Shown: positions 1 through 9,157 of the stretch, piece after piece
Layout of the letters: each line of letters begins with the position of its first letter
How positions within the stretch are numbered: position 1 is the stretch's first letter
Assembly (NCBI GenBank): GCA_038200275.1
Contig: JBBPYC010000081.1
Coordinates: 1 to 64,000 of the forward strand
DNA: 64,000 nucleotides
Direction of reading: 5' to 3'
DNA from: JBBPYC01 sp038200275
GTDB lineage: Bacteria > Pseudomonadota > Gammaproteobacteria > Burkholderiales > Burkholderiaceae_C
The notes under the pieces: model-generated
The model's database searches: none
Seen by the model: only the letters and a program-made list of their open reading frames with translations
What the model was told of the DNA's origin: nothing
Position numbers and translations under genes: made by a program

Positions 1-1
1 A

Positions 2-1696
2 CTCGTGTTCACGCGGCTGCATGCGGGTGGCAAGTTCGACAAGGGTGCGGGCGGGGCTTACAGTTTTTCCGGCGGGTTGCACGGCGTGGGGGTCAGCGTG
101 TCGAACGCGCTGAGCACGCGGTTGGAGGCCACGAGCTGGCGTGAAGGCAAGGTCGCGCACATCGTGTTTGCGGGTGGCGATGTGGTCGAGCCGCTGTCGC
201 TGCGCCCGGCCGGCGCGGGCGACCGACGTCAGGGCACCACGGTACGGGTCTGGCCCGATTCAAAATATTTCGATTCGCCTCAGTTGCCGCAGCAGGAATT
301 TGCACATCTACTGCGCAGCAAAGCCGTGCTGATGCCGGGCGTGGCCGTTTCACTGACCATCGAGAAAACGCATGAGGTGCACAACTGGCTTTTCAAGCGC
401 GGCTTCTCGGACTACCTGACGCAGGCGCTGCACGGCGAGCCGTTGATCCCACTGTTTGAAGGCGACGGCAGCGCGGGTGCCAAAGACGAGAACTTCGCGG
501 AAGGCGAGGGCGCGAGCTGGTGTGTGGCATTCACCGAAGACGGTGCGCCGGTACGCGAAAGTTATGTGAACCTGATCCCGACCTCGGCCGGTGGCACGCA
601 CGAGAGCGGCCTGCGCGACGGATTGTTCAACGCGGTCAAAAGCTTTGTCGAGCTGCATGCGCTGGCACCCAAGGGCGTCAAGCTGCTGCCCGAAGACGTG
701 TTTGCGCGCGCTTCCTATCTGCTGTCTGCCAAAGTGCTCGACCCGCAATTTCAGGGCCAGATCAAGGAGCGGTTGAACTCGCGCGATGCGGTGCGGCTGG
801 TGTCCAGCTTCGTGCGGCCGGCGCTGGAACTGTGGCTGCACAGCCATGTCGACTATGGCAAGAAACTCGCCGAGCTGGTGATCCGCACGGCGCAGTCGCG
901 GCAGAAGGCGGGGCAGAAGGTCGAGAAGCGCCGCGGCTCCGGCGTTGCCGTATTGCCCGGCAAGTTGACCGACTGCGAAAGCCGCGACATCCGCCGCAAC
1001 GAAGTGTTCTTGGTTGAAGGTGACTCGGCTGGCGGCAGCGCCAAGATGGGCCGCGACAAGGACAGTCAGGCCATCTTGCCGTTGCGCGGCAAGGTGCTCA
1101 ATACTTGGGAGGTCGAGCGCGATCGGCTGTTCGCGAACACCGAAATCCATGACATCTCGGTGGCGATCGGCGTCGATCCGCACGGGCCCAACGACACACC
1201 GGATTTGACCGGCCTGCGGTACGGAAAAGTCTGCATCTTGTCCGATGCCGACGTCGACGGCTCGCACATCCAGGTGCTGCTGCTGACGTTGTTCTTCCGA
1301 CATTTTCCGAAACTGATCGAAGCGGGCCATGTGTACGTCGCTCGGCCGCCGCTGTTTCGGGTCGATGCACCCGCGCGGGGCAAGAAGCCGGCCGTGAAAT
1401 CCTACGCACTTGACGAAAGCGAACTCGCCGCTATCCTTGACAAGCTTCGAAAAGACGGGGTACTTGATACCGCTTGGAACGTCAGCCGCTTCAAAGGCCT
1501 GGGGGAAATGAGTGCGGTGCAGCTTTGGGAAACCACGCTGAACCCGGACACCCGCCGGCTGCTGCCGGTCTCCTTGAGCCGTTTCGACTTCCAGCAAACC
1601 GAACGATTCATCGGCAAATTGATGGGCAAGGGCGAAGCAGCCTCTCGCCGAGAGCTGATGGAGTTGCACGGCGACGGGGTAGAAGTCGACGTCTGA
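2..1696 (+). CDS. parE: DNA topoisomerase IV subunit B, 5'-truncated by the window edge
   Basis: ATPase subunit of topoisomerase IV, which decatenates daughter chromosomes together with ParC. The visible 564 residues begin inside the GHKL ATPase domain: GGLHGVGVSVSNALS is its glycine-rich ATP-lid motif. The TOPRIM domain follows with VEGDSAGGSAK and the acidic metal-binding motif DADVDGSH, and the C-terminus ends after the usual KGLGEMS region. Full-length ParE proteins have roughly 630-660 residues, so about 80-90 N-terminal residues, including the catalytic Glu region, lie upstream of the window. The frame is open through base 2. The subunit partner parC lies 1.1 kb downstream, separated by a lytic transglycosylase gene. 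GyrB would be longer at the C-terminus, and the neighbouring parC supports ParE. Confidence 0.95.
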   Translation, partial: LVFTRLHAGGKFDKGAGGAYSFSGGLHGVGVSVSNALSTRLEATSWREGKVAHIVFAGGDVVEPLSLRPAGAGDRRQGTTVRVWPDSKYFDSPQLPQQEFAHLLRSKAVLMPGVAVSLTIEKTHEVHNWLFKRGFSDYLTQALHGEPLIPLFEGDGSAGAKDENFAEGEGASWCVAFTEDGAPVRESYVNLIPTSAGGTHESGLRDGLFNAVKSFVELHALAPKGVKLLPEDVFARASYLLSAKVLDPQFQGQIKERLNSRDAVRLVSSFVRPALELWLHSHVDYGKKLAELVIRTAQSRQKAGQKVEKRRGSGVAVLPGKLTDCESRDIRRNEVFLVEGDSAGGSAKMGRDKDSQAILPLRGKVLNTWEVERDRLFANTEIHDISVAIGVDPHGPNDTPDLTGLRYGKVCILSDADVDGSHIQVLLLTLFFRHFPKLIEAGHVYVARPPLFRVDAPARGKKPAVKSYALDESELAAILDKLRKDGVLDTAWNVSRFKGLGEMSAVQLWETTLNPDTRRLLPVSLSRFDFQQTERFIGKLMGKGEAASRRELMELHGDGVEVDV

Positions 1697-1711
1697 TCGG
1701 CCCGACGTTCG

Positions 1712-1744
1712 GTGCGATCTCGGAATTGAGGTCGCACGATTTTT
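1712..1744 (+). terminator. Rho-independent terminator after parE
   Basis: A 10-bp stem, 1712-1721 (gtgcgatctc) against 1728-1737 (gaggtcgcac, one G-U pair), has a 6-base loop. It is followed by GA and five T's. It starts 15 bases after the parE stop, so the downstream lytic transglycosylase and parC probably have their own promoter. Confidence 0.7.
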
Positions 1745-1824
1745 GCTACTGGTCTCGCCCTGGCCGCCGACACGAGACGGCATCGGCCCCGTATCTGTCT
1801 GAAATGAAAAAAGGATTGACATTG

Positions 1825-2814
1825 ATGAAGTCAGCACACCGCATGAGCGTGAAACAAGCCGTGCCACTGCGCGCCGACGATGCCTTCTGTGAGGGCGGCG
1901 AAGCCGATGCACCTCAAGGCAAACGGACTTCCGCACGGTGGCTGACCGTTTTGCTGTGCGGCGCACTGGCTTGTACTGCGGCGCAGGCCGACATCTGGGG
2001 TTACGTCGATGCCAAAGGCGTGGCGCATTTCGCGACCAAGAAGGGCGATGAGCGCTATGAGTTGTTCTTTCGCAATGGTCAGAGTTTCGATACCAGCAAA
2101 AGCGCAGCGCCCCTGACAACGCTGATCGGCAGCAGCAGCGCCAGCAACGCCGCATCGACCGGGCAGATTCGGATGGCGGCGCTGGTCGATTCGTCGCCAA
2201 CCTTTCGCGATGTGACGGCGCATTTGCGCGAAGCATCCCGCTTGCAAAAGATCGATTACGACTTGCTGAAGGCCATGATCGTGACCGAGTCCGGCTTCAA
2301 CACCACGGCGGTGTCACCCAAAGGTGCGGTTGGTCTGATGCAGATCATGCCGGCCACGGCCGAGCGTTACGGCGTCAAGAACGACAAACTCGGCGCGATT
2401 GGAGACAAGTTGACCGATCCAAAAACGAACATCCGCACCGGCACGCGCTACTTGCGGTTTCTGATCGATCTGTTTCCAGGCCAGCTCGAGCTCGCGGTGG
2501 CTGCCTACAACGCAGGCGAAGGCGCCGTGCAACGGGCCGGCAACAAGATTCCGAACTATCCGGAGACGCAGGCGTACGTGCGTCGGGTGCTCCAGATCTA
2601 TCAATCCGGCAAGCCGACGCAGGTCGCTGCCGTTGGCACGCCCCCGCGCCAGATCGGCCCCCGACGCGTGCGTATGGAGCTGCCGGCCGGCACGCATGCG
2701 CTGATGGCGCCCGGCACCGAACATATCCTGGCCAGTTCCGGCACCGCGGCGCGCACCGATGCGCGTGGTCTCACGCCGATGGGCATGTCGGACGTCACCG
2801 TCATCAATGAGTAG
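1825..2814 (+). CDS. Lytic transglycosylase (SLT domain) with DUF4124-like N-terminal part
   Basis: Predicted periplasmic murein-cleaving enzyme of 329 residues. A hydrophobic export segment (WLTVLLCGALACTAAQA, about residues 39-55) is followed by a DUF4124-like stretch (DIWGYVDAKGVAHF), a Ser-rich linker and an SLT (transglycosylase family 1) domain. The catalytic Glu is residue 155 in VTESGFN, then GLMQIMP and AYNAGEGAV. The ATG at 1825 was chosen because AAAAGGA lies about 9 bases upstream; an in-frame ATG at 1804 lacks one. The positively charged N-region before the signal core is unusually long (about 38 residues) and no closer start is in frame. The stop overlaps the parC start by 8 bases, suggesting translational coupling. 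Confidence 0.85.
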   Translation: MKSAHRMSVKQAVPLRADDAFCEGGEADAPQGKRTSARWLTVLLCGALACTAAQADIWGYVDAKGVAHFATKKGDERYELFFRNGQSFDTSKSAAPLTTLIGSSSASNAASTGQIRMAALVDSSPTFRDVTAHLREASRLQKIDYDLLKAMIVTESGFNTTAVSPKGAVGLMQIMPATAERYGVKNDKLGAIGDKLTDPKTNIRTGTRYLRFLIDLFPGQLELAVAAYNAGEGAVQRAGNKIPNYPETQAYVRRVLQIYQSGKPTQVAAVGTPPRQIGPRRVRMELPAGTHALMAPGTEHILASSGTAARTDARGLTPMGMSDVTVINE

Positions 2815-5143
2815 TCCAGCCGAGGGCGACGCCGCGGTGCCTGACACGCCGCTGCATGCCGGTTCCGACACCGAACTCGACTTGGCTGACTACGCGCAGC
2901 GCGCGTATCTTGAATACGCGTTGTCTGTCGTCAAGGGCCGGGCGTTGCCAGATATCTGCGACGGGCAAAAACCCGTGCAGCGTCGCATCCTGTATTCGAT
3001 GCAGCGCATGGGTTTGAGTTTTTCTGGCAACAGTGGGGCCCGCCCGGTCAAATGCGCGCGCGTGGTCGGCGACGTGCTCGGCCGCTTTCATCCGCACGGT
3101 GACCAGGCCGCCTACGACGCGCTGGTGCGCATGGCGCAAGACTTCAGCCAGCGCTATCCGCTGATCGATGGTCAAGGCAATTTCGGCTCGCGCGACGGCG
3201 ACGGTGCAGCTGCGATGCGCTATACGGAAGCGCGTCTGTCTCGCATCAGCAGCCTGCTGCTGTCCGAGATCGACGCCGGCACCGTTGACTTCGGGCCGAA
3301 CTACGACGGCAGCACGCAGGAGCCGCGCCAGTTGCCAGCGCGCTTGCCGTTCACGCTGCTCAACGGCGCCAGCGGCATCGCAGTCGGCCTGGCTACGGAA
3401 ATTCCGAGCCACAACCTGCGCGAAGTTGCCGACGCCTGCATTGCGCTGATCAAGACGCCCGCGCTCGACGACGAGGCGTTGTTCGCCCTGTTGCCTGGGC
3501 CGGACTTCTGCGGTGGCGGTCAGTTGATCAGCAGCCCGACCGAGATTGCCGATGCTTACCGTGCGGGCCGCGGTTCGCTCAAGGTGCGCGCGCGTTGGAA
3601 AACCGAAGAGCTTGCGCGCGGCCAGTGGCAGCTCGTCGTGACCGAGCTGCCACCCGGCGCCAGCACGCAGCGCGTGCTCGAAGAGATCGAGGAGCTCAGC
3701 AATCCGAAGGTGCGAGCCGGCAAGAAAACGCTGTCGCCCGAGCAGCTCGGCGCCAAAGCCGCACTGCTCGCCGTGCTCGACGCCGTGCGTGATGAATCGA
3801 GCAAAGACGCGGCGGTGCGTATCGTGCTCGAACCCAAGACCAGCCGCATCCCAGCCGCTGACCTGATCCATACGCTGCTTGCCCAGACGAGTCTCGAGTC
3901 CAGCACGCCGGTGAATCTGACCGGCATCGGGATCGATGGCCGGCCGATGCAGAAATCGCTGCGCCAGTTGTTGCTTGAGTGGATCGAGTTTCGCCAGGCC
4001 ACCGTGCAGCGGCGCTCCGCGCATCGGCTCGGCAAGGTCGAAGAGCGCATTCACGTCCTCGAGGGGCGGCAGATCGTGCTGCTCAACATCGACGAGGTGA
4101 TCGCGATCATTCGCGCTGCCGAGGATCCGAAGGCCGCGTTGATCGAACGCTTCGCATTGAGTGGCGCGCAGGCCGAAGACATTCTCGAGATCCGGCTGCG
4201 GCAACTCGCACGGCTGGAAGCAATCCGCATTGAACAAGAGCTCAAAACCCTGCGCGATGAGGCCGCCAAGCTGGTCGAAATCCTTGGCAGCCCGGCCGCC
4301 TTGCGCCGCCTGATGGTGCGTGAGATCGAGGCCGATGCCAAGCAGTTTGCCGATCCCCGCCGCACGTTGATTCAGGCCGATAAACGCATCGCCCCCAAAG
4401 CACTTGCGGTGCCGGATGAAGCCGTTACCGTCGTTGTGTCCGAGAAGGGCTGGGTGCGCGCACGCGGCGGTCATGGTCTTGACGCGGCGACGTTCAGCTT
4501 CAAGCCGGGCGACACGCTGTACGGAGCCTTCGAATGCCGCAGCACGGCCGTGCTGCTCGCGTTCGGCAGCAACGGCCGCATCTACACCGTGCCGGTGGCG
4601 AGCCTGCCGGGCGGGCGCGGTGATGGGCAACCCGTCGCGACCCTGATCGAGCTCGAATCGGGCACGCGGCTCCTTCACTACTTTGCCGGACCGCCCACTG
4701 CCACCCTGCTGCTGTCGGGCTCGGGTGGTTTTGGTTTTTTGGCGACGGTCGAGCAGATGGCTTCGCGCCAGCGCGGTGGCAAGGCATTCTTGACGCTGGG
4801 CGCGGACGAGGTGACATGCGCGCCCAGTCTGGCGTCGGACGCAACGCATGTTGCGTGTGCTTCCACCGAGCGGCGGCTGCTGACGTTTGCGATCGACGAG
4901 CTGAAAGTCATGCCCACCGGTGGCCGTGGCCTGACGTTGATGGACCTGGAAGTCGGTGACGCACTGGCCGGTGCGGCCGCTTACCGGCGCAGCGTGCGCG
5001 TGACCGGCGTCGGTCGCGCCGCCAAATCGCGTGAGGAAACGTTGGAGATTCGCTCGCTCAACAACGCCCGTGGCGTACGTGCCAGTAAAGGCAAGCCTGC
5101 CGATTTTGGGTTCAAGCCAAGCGGCGTCGTGCGGGTCGAATAG
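2807..5143 (+). CDS. parC: DNA topoisomerase IV subunit A
   Basis: DNA-cleaving subunit of topoisomerase IV, 778 residues. The active-site tyrosine is Tyr139 in MRYTEARL, and the quinolone-determining region lies around GRFHPHGDQAAYDALVR. The C-terminal half carries degenerate beta-propeller blades (for example GGRGDGQPV and RGGKAFL) and no canonical GyrA box, as expected for ParC rather than GyrA. The ATG at 2807 overlaps the end of the transglycosylase gene (ATGAGTAG), whereas a start further upstream would add residues from an unrelated frame. ParE is encoded just upstream, so both subunits are in one cluster. Confidence 0.95.
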   Translation: MSSPAEGDAAVPDTPLHAGSDTELDLADYAQRAYLEYALSVVKGRALPDICDGQKPVQRRILYSMQRMGLSFSGNSGARPVKCARVVGDVLGRFHPHGDQAAYDALVRMAQDFSQRYPLIDGQGNFGSRDGDGAAAMRYTEARLSRISSLLLSEIDAGTVDFGPNYDGSTQEPRQLPARLPFTLLNGASGIAVGLATEIPSHNLREVADACIALIKTPALDDEALFALLPGPDFCGGGQLISSPTEIADAYRAGRGSLKVRARWKTEELARGQWQLVVTELPPGASTQRVLEEIEELSNPKVRAGKKTLSPEQLGAKAALLAVLDAVRDESSKDAAVRIVLEPKTSRIPAADLIHTLLAQTSLESSTPVNLTGIGIDGRPMQKSLRQLLLEWIEFRQATVQRRSAHRLGKVEERIHVLEGRQIVLLNIDEVIAIIRAAEDPKAALIERFALSGAQAEDILEIRLRQLARLEAIRIEQELKTLRDEAAKLVEILGSPAALRRLMVREIEADAKQFADPRRTLIQADKRIAPKALAVPDEAVTVVVSEKGWVRARGGHGLDAATFSFKPGDTLYGAFECRSTAVLLAFGSNGRIYTVPVASLPGGRGDGQPVATLIELESGTRLLHYFAGPPTATLLLSGSGGFGFLATVEQMASRQRGGKAFLTLGADEVTCAPSLASDATHVACASTERRLLTFAIDELKVMPTGGRGLTLMDLEVGDALAGAAAYRRSVRVTGVGRAAKSREETLEIRSLNNARGVRASKGKPADFGFKPSGVVRVE

Positions 5144-5163
5144 CCCGACGCTAGGCACTGCTT

Positions 5164-5343
5164 ATGGACATCCCACCGATTGCTGTTGTGATTCTGCTGG
5201 CCAGCGCCGGATTGAGCTTTGTCACTGGGCGTTACTTCTCCCGCAGTTGGCGCGCGCGCAAGCAAAAGCGTGAACAAGCGGTGCGCGAGGCCAGTCAGAG
5301 CAGGCAGGTGCGTCGCGCCGACCAGCGGCGCGCGCGTCGTTAG
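5164..5343 (+). CDS. Small membrane protein of unknown function, probably truncated by an IS
   Basis: A 59-residue frame starts 20 bases after parC. It encodes one hydrophobic segment (IAVVILLASAGLSFVTG, residues 6-22) followed by a strongly basic tail rich in Arg, Lys and Gln. I do not recognise a family. Its stop codon TAG coincides with the left end of the IS5-type remnant: the G of TAG is the first base of the putative IS end GAGCCTGTTATG. The present C-terminus may therefore be artificial. Position behind parC suggests co-transcription. Confidence 0.5.
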   Translation: MDIPPIAVVILLASAGLSFVTGRYFSRSWRARKQKREQAVREASQSRQVRRADQRRARR

Positions 5344-6199
5344 AGCCTGTTATGCACTTTGACTCGACTCCATTGCAGATGCCTTGCGCTTGGCCGGATG
5401 AGCAGGAAATCGTATCCGAGTGATCTGAGCCAACAGGAATGGGAGTTTGTGGCACCGTACCTCGCACTGATGAAGGACGACGCGCCGCAGCGCGAGCACA
5501 GCCTTCGGAAAGTGTTCCACGCGCTGCGCTGGTTGGCGCGCGCCGGCGCACCGTGGCGGCTGCTGCCGCACGACTTGCCGTCGTGGGCAGCCCCGTCGAT
5601 CAGCAGCCTCAGCGCTGGAGCAAAGCGGGCTGCTTTGGAGCTTTGGTCAGCGACAGGCGCTCCATCATCCGTGTGGGTCAGGGGCGCGCACCCGCCAGCC
5701 CAGCGCCGCGATCTTGGACGGGCGCACCCTGCAGTCCAGTTGTGAGAGCGGAGTTCGCGCGGGCTTGCGACGGCTACAAGCGATGCCGGGGCAGCAAAGT
5801 GCAGATGTCAGTGGACACGCTGGGCCAACTGATCGATCTGACGGTCACGCCAGCCAACGAGCAAGAGTGCCTTCAGGTCAAGATGTTGTGCCAAGCTACG
5901 CAGGACGCAACAGCCGAGACGGCGCGACTCGCATGAGCAGACCAAGGCTATTACGGGCAACGACGCTCAGGCGGCGGGCATCGAACTGCGCATGGTCAAG
6001 CTGGCCGAGGACAGGAAGGGCTTCGTGCTGCTGCCACGACGCTGGGTGGTGGAGCGCAGCTTCGGCTGGCTGGCCCGATTCCGACGGCTGTCGCGCGACT
6101 TCGAGCGCATGCCGCACGTGCTGGCCGCACTGCACTTTCTGGTCTTTGTCGCGCTCATGCTGCCCAAGGCCGCAACGCTCTGGACTCTGGCGCGCCGCG
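5343..6199 (+). mobile_element. Remnant of an IS5-family insertion sequence
   Basis: The left end is probably GAGCCTGTTATGCAC (5343-5357), directly before a broken transposase gene. No inverted copy of this end was found on the right. Recognisable transposase sequence runs into the 3' end of prsT at 6200, so the right end has been lost. The assignment rests on the transposase (DUF4096 N-terminus plus DDE domain, IS427/IS1031-like), not on matched terminal repeats. Confidence 0.65.
5398..6190 (+). pseudogene. IS5-family transposase, broken by several frameshifts
   Basis: The start is clear: MSRKSYPSDLSQQEWEFVAP, then LRWLARAGAPWRLLPHDLPSW in frame 1. Near 5590 the match moves to another frame (QQPQRWSKAGCFGALV). 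It shifts again around 5710 (ILDGRTLQSS, corresponding to the family motif with the first catalytic Asp) and returns near 5780 (GSKVQMSVDTLGQLIDLTVTPANEQ). It shifts once more before 5992 (AEDRKGFVLLPRRWVVERSFGWLARFRRL). At least four frameshifts make it inactive. The region with the second catalytic Asp is not recognisable. Confidence 0.8.
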
Positions 6200-8986
6200 C
6201 TACAACTGCGCTTGCAGCGCGATCGCATCCGCCCGTTGGGGGAATGGCTCGTCCGAAACGAGAAGTGCATCCAGAGTCTCGCGAGCTTTCGCCTTGTCGC
6301 CAGACTTTGCATAGCCTGCCGCAAGGTGATAGCGCAACGTGCCGGACTTGGGTGATTTGGCGACCGCTTCCTGCAGAAGCGGCATGGCGCGCTTGAAGTC
6401 GCCTCGCTGCAACACAATCCAGGCGAGCGTGTCGAGTACGGCAGGATGACCGGGCTTCAGTTTGTAGGCCTGTTCTGCGGTGGAGAGGTCGCGGGAATCA
6501 TTCTCTTTTTGATAGAGCGTGGCCAGATTGTTGAGAGCAACGATGTTGTCAGGCTCCTGTTGAAGCAAAGCCTGGTAGTGCTCGATGGCCAACTGGCTTC
6601 TTCCCGTACGCATTTCCATGTCGGCAAGATAGAACTGCAGACTTTTATCCGCCGGCTGGTCCTTTAGCCACTGCACCGCGCGTGCATCTGCTTCCTTGGT
6701 CTTGCCTCCGCGCACGAGCGCGTCATGTGCCTTGATGAAAAGCGCTGGCGTCTTGGCCACATGAAGAGCCGCATCGTAGGCACGAGACGCTGCGTTGTAA
6801 TCCTTTTGCATCATTCGTATATCGCCTTCCATCACCAGTCCAAGCGGGGATTTCGGATCGCGGCTGCGCACTTTTTGCGCCAGTTTCAAGGCTTCCGCAT
6901 AACGGCCGGTTTGCGTCTCCAGCACCGCCAGCGCAACCTCGGCCTCGGCGTATCCCGGCTGCAGTTCCAAAGCTTTCACCAGTGACTCCCGGGCTCCCTC
7001 TGCATTGCGTGCATCGGATTGCAGCAAGGCCAGGCTGTAACGAGCCAATGGAGATTTCGGAGCCACTCTAACCAGCGTGCCGTAGGTGGCCAGCGCATCC
7101 TGACGATCGCCTAAGGCTACTTGGAGCGAACCCAGCAGATTCAACGCTTCGGGGTTGTCTGGATTGGCCCCCTGGGCTTCGCGAGCAATCGACAACGCTT
7201 TCTGCAGTTCGTTCTTCTCCCGGTAATAGTTAGACAGCGCGATATGTGGCTGGACCGCCGTGGGCGCAGCCTTCACCGCTTTTTGGAGCCACTCCAGCTG
7301 TTCCTTGCCGTCCCCTGCGATGGCCGCTATTTCCGCCAGCGCCAGCATCGCCTGCAGGTTGGCCGGTTTTTTCTCCAAGAGTTTGACGAAACGGCCGCGC
7401 GCTGCGTCGTAGTTCTTTTCCTTCAGGTCTTGCCGCGCCAGATTGCTCACAGCGGGGAAGTAGTCGGGCTGCAAGGCAAGCGCCTTCTCGAAATTCGTAC
7501 GCGCTTCCGCCGGTGTTTCATTTCCGAGCAAGGCGATACCGCGCAGGGTGAAAACGGCCGGATCGGCGGAATTCTTCTTTTCGAGTGTTGCAATGGCGGC
7601 CAGCGCTTTGTCGTACTCCTTCCTATTCAGATAGGTCGAGATCAGGGCCATGTCCACGCTGGGCGAGCTGCCAGGCAACTGGGTGGCGGATTCAAGGTCG
7701 GCGAGGCCATGCTGGACGTCTCCAGCCGCGAGGCGGCTGACTCCCAGCTCGGCACGCAGCGCCGCGTTGGTAGGCGCGAGCGCCACCGCCCTTGCCAAGT
7801 ATTCGCTCGCCTTGACGGGCTCTTTGTTCTGCAGCGCGGCGTTCCCGGCAATCACCAATGCATGCGCATCACGGCCAGCCGGGAGCAGCGGGCTGACCGC
7901 TTCCAGCGCCTGCGCAGGCTGGTTGGCGCGAAGCAGATTGGCAGCGAGCAGCTTGCGGGCGTAGCCATCGTCGGGAAACCACTTCAAGTAGGCCCTCAGG
8001 CTCTTGTCGGCTACTTCGGTCTTGCCGAGAAAATGCGCTGCCGCGCCCGCCACCAGCACACTCTTTACGTTGTCGGGGGCGACTTTCAGAACCTGCTGAA
8101 TGACTTCGTCCGCTGCGGCGTAATTCCCTTTTTTGAGGTGCACCACCGCCTGCTGGTACTGTGCCTCCGGGTTTTTCGGATTGGCTTTTCGTACCGTGTC
8201 GATTTCTACTTGTGCGGCATCCAGTTTGCCCATGCCGGAATAAAGACCCGCAAGGCGCAGGTGCGGTTGCGCGTCGTTCGGACTGAGCTCAACCGCCCGA
8301 CGATAGGCCTTTTCAGCTTCGTCCGCTGCCGGCTTGCTGCCCACAATATCGCCTTTGAACAACCATGCTTCCACGCTGTTCGGCGACTTCTCGAGCGCCC
8401 GATCGATCTGCTTGAGTGCTTCGTCCAGTTTTCCCGCAGCCGCTGCTACCCGGGCGAGGCCAAGATATGCGTCCGCCAATGCAGGGGATTTCTCGAGGGC
8501 CGCCTCGAAGGAAGACGCTGCGTCCTGACGCCCCAAGGCAAGCCGGGCACTGCCTTGCAAGGTCAGCAGTTCGGGCGGGAGCCCGCCTTCCTGCTCCTGC
8601 TGGAAGGCGTTCAGTTCGTCAAGTACCTTCTGGTATTCACCCTTGCTGGCCAGCACCGCTGCAAGCGCGGCCACAACCCGAGCCGGCTCGTACTGCAGTT
8701 GCTGCGCGCGGCGCAGTTCGATCTCCGCGGATGCGTAATCGTTCGTCTCAGTGAAGCTTTTCCCGAGCAGAAAACGAGCTTCGGCATGGTCCGGCTGCTG
8801 CGCCAGGATGTTTTTTAACTGGATGATCGCCGATTGGTAATCGTGTTTTGCACGCGAGGCTTTCGCCTGTTGCATGTATTCCACTGGCGACGGAGTACAG
8901 CCAGCGAAACCCGAGGTGAGCAAGGCAGCCACGAGCAACCCGGTTCTGATGCGCGTCGTGCTCGAGTGAAAGGATCGGTCTGACAT
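6200..8986 (-). CDS. prsT: PEP-CTERM system TPR-repeat lipoprotein PrsT
   Basis: A 928-residue lipoprotein built almost wholly of tetratricopeptide repeats, the length and build of the PrsT family (PEP-CTERM/exosortase system, linked to exopolysaccharide export). The signal peptide ends in the lipobox-like SGFAGC with the lipidated Cys at residue 30. Repeats follow from about residue 35 to the end, with typical helix pairs such as AEARFLLGKSFTETNDYASA and PEAQYQQAVVHLKKGNYAAA. The ATG at 8986 was preferred over an in-frame TTG six codons upstream. The protein presumably works at the inner face of the outer membrane. Exosortase and EPS genes are absent from the window. The only partner seen is the PEP-CTERM protein gene just upstream, separated by a terminator. 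The 3' end abuts the IS5 remnant. Confidence 0.85.
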   Translation of the reverse strand: MSDRSFHSSTTRIRTGLLVAALLTSGFAGCTPSPVEYMQQAKASRAKHDYQSAIIQLKNILAQQPDHAEARFLLGKSFTETNDYASAEIELRRAQQLQYEPARVVAALAAVLASKGEYQKVLDELNAFQQEQEGGLPPELLTLQGSARLALGRQDAASSFEAALEKSPALADAYLGLARVAAAAGKLDEALKQIDRALEKSPNSVEAWLFKGDIVGSKPAADEAEKAYRRAVELSPNDAQPHLRLAGLYSGMGKLDAAQVEIDTVRKANPKNPEAQYQQAVVHLKKGNYAAADEVIQQVLKVAPDNVKSVLVAGAAAHFLGKTEVADKSLRAYLKWFPDDGYARKLLAANLLRANQPAQALEAVSPLLPAGRDAHALVIAGNAALQNKEPVKASEYLARAVALAPTNAALRAELGVSRLAAGDVQHGLADLESATQLPGSSPSVDMALISTYLNRKEYDKALAAIATLEKKNSADPAVFTLRGIALLGNETPAEARTNFEKALALQPDYFPAVSNLARQDLKEKNYDAARGRFVKLLEKKPANLQAMLALAEIAAIAGDGKEQLEWLQKAVKAAPTAVQPHIALSNYYREKNELQKALSIAREAQGANPDNPEALNLLGSLQVALGDRQDALATYGTLVRVAPKSPLARYSLALLQSDARNAEGARESLVKALELQPGYAEAEVALAVLETQTGRYAEALKLAQKVRSRDPKSPLGLVMEGDIRMMQKDYNAASRAYDAALHVAKTPALFIKAHDALVRGGKTKEADARAVQWLKDQPADKSLQFYLADMEMRTGRSQLAIEHYQALLQQEPDNIVALNNLATLYQKENDSRDLSTAEQAYKLKPGHPAVLDTLAWIVLQRGDFKRAMPLLQEAVAKSPKSGTLRYHLAAGYAKSGDKAKARETLDALLVSDEPFPQRADAIALQAQL

Positions 8987-9095
8987 GTTTATTGGCTTGC
9001 CCAAGAACGCTACGAATATGGGTGCGATCCAGGAGGCCAGCGACGGCCGACCGTCGCATCAGCTTAACCTGTGCCGGGTAGCGGCACGCCGCCAA

Positions 9096-9123
9096 TAAAA
9101 AAACGGGGGCGATTGCCCCCGTT
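9096..9123 (-). terminator. Rho-independent terminator after the PEP-CTERM gene
   Basis: Read on the minus strand, a 9-bp perfect stem (9123-9115 with 9110-9102, core cgggggc/gcccccg) with a 4-base loop is followed by a run of T's (A-run at 9097-9103 on the plus strand). It lies 35 bases after the PEP-CTERM stop and upstream of prsT, so prsT is probably at least partly uncoupled from that gene. Confidence 0.85.
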
Positions 9124-9157
9124 GTGCATGACGGCGAAACGCCGATCGTTGCAGTGG

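Noticed and set aside
350..2236. Long open frame of 628 codons on the minus strand across parE and the transglycosylase gene
   Set aside because: Antisense to two clear genes in GC-rich DNA; its protein has no recognisable motif and is Arg/His/Gln-rich, as shadow frames are.
2804..5158. 784-codon minus-strand frame covering all of parC
   Set aside because: Complete antisense shadow of parC without family motifs or ribosome binding site.
7121..8818. 565-codon plus-strand frame inside prsT
   Set aside because: Antisense to the TPR gene; composition is that of a shadow frame.
8987..9090. Sigma-54 promoter directly upstream of prsT
   Set aside because: TGGC-like sequences are present, but no GC dinucleotide falls at the required spacing.
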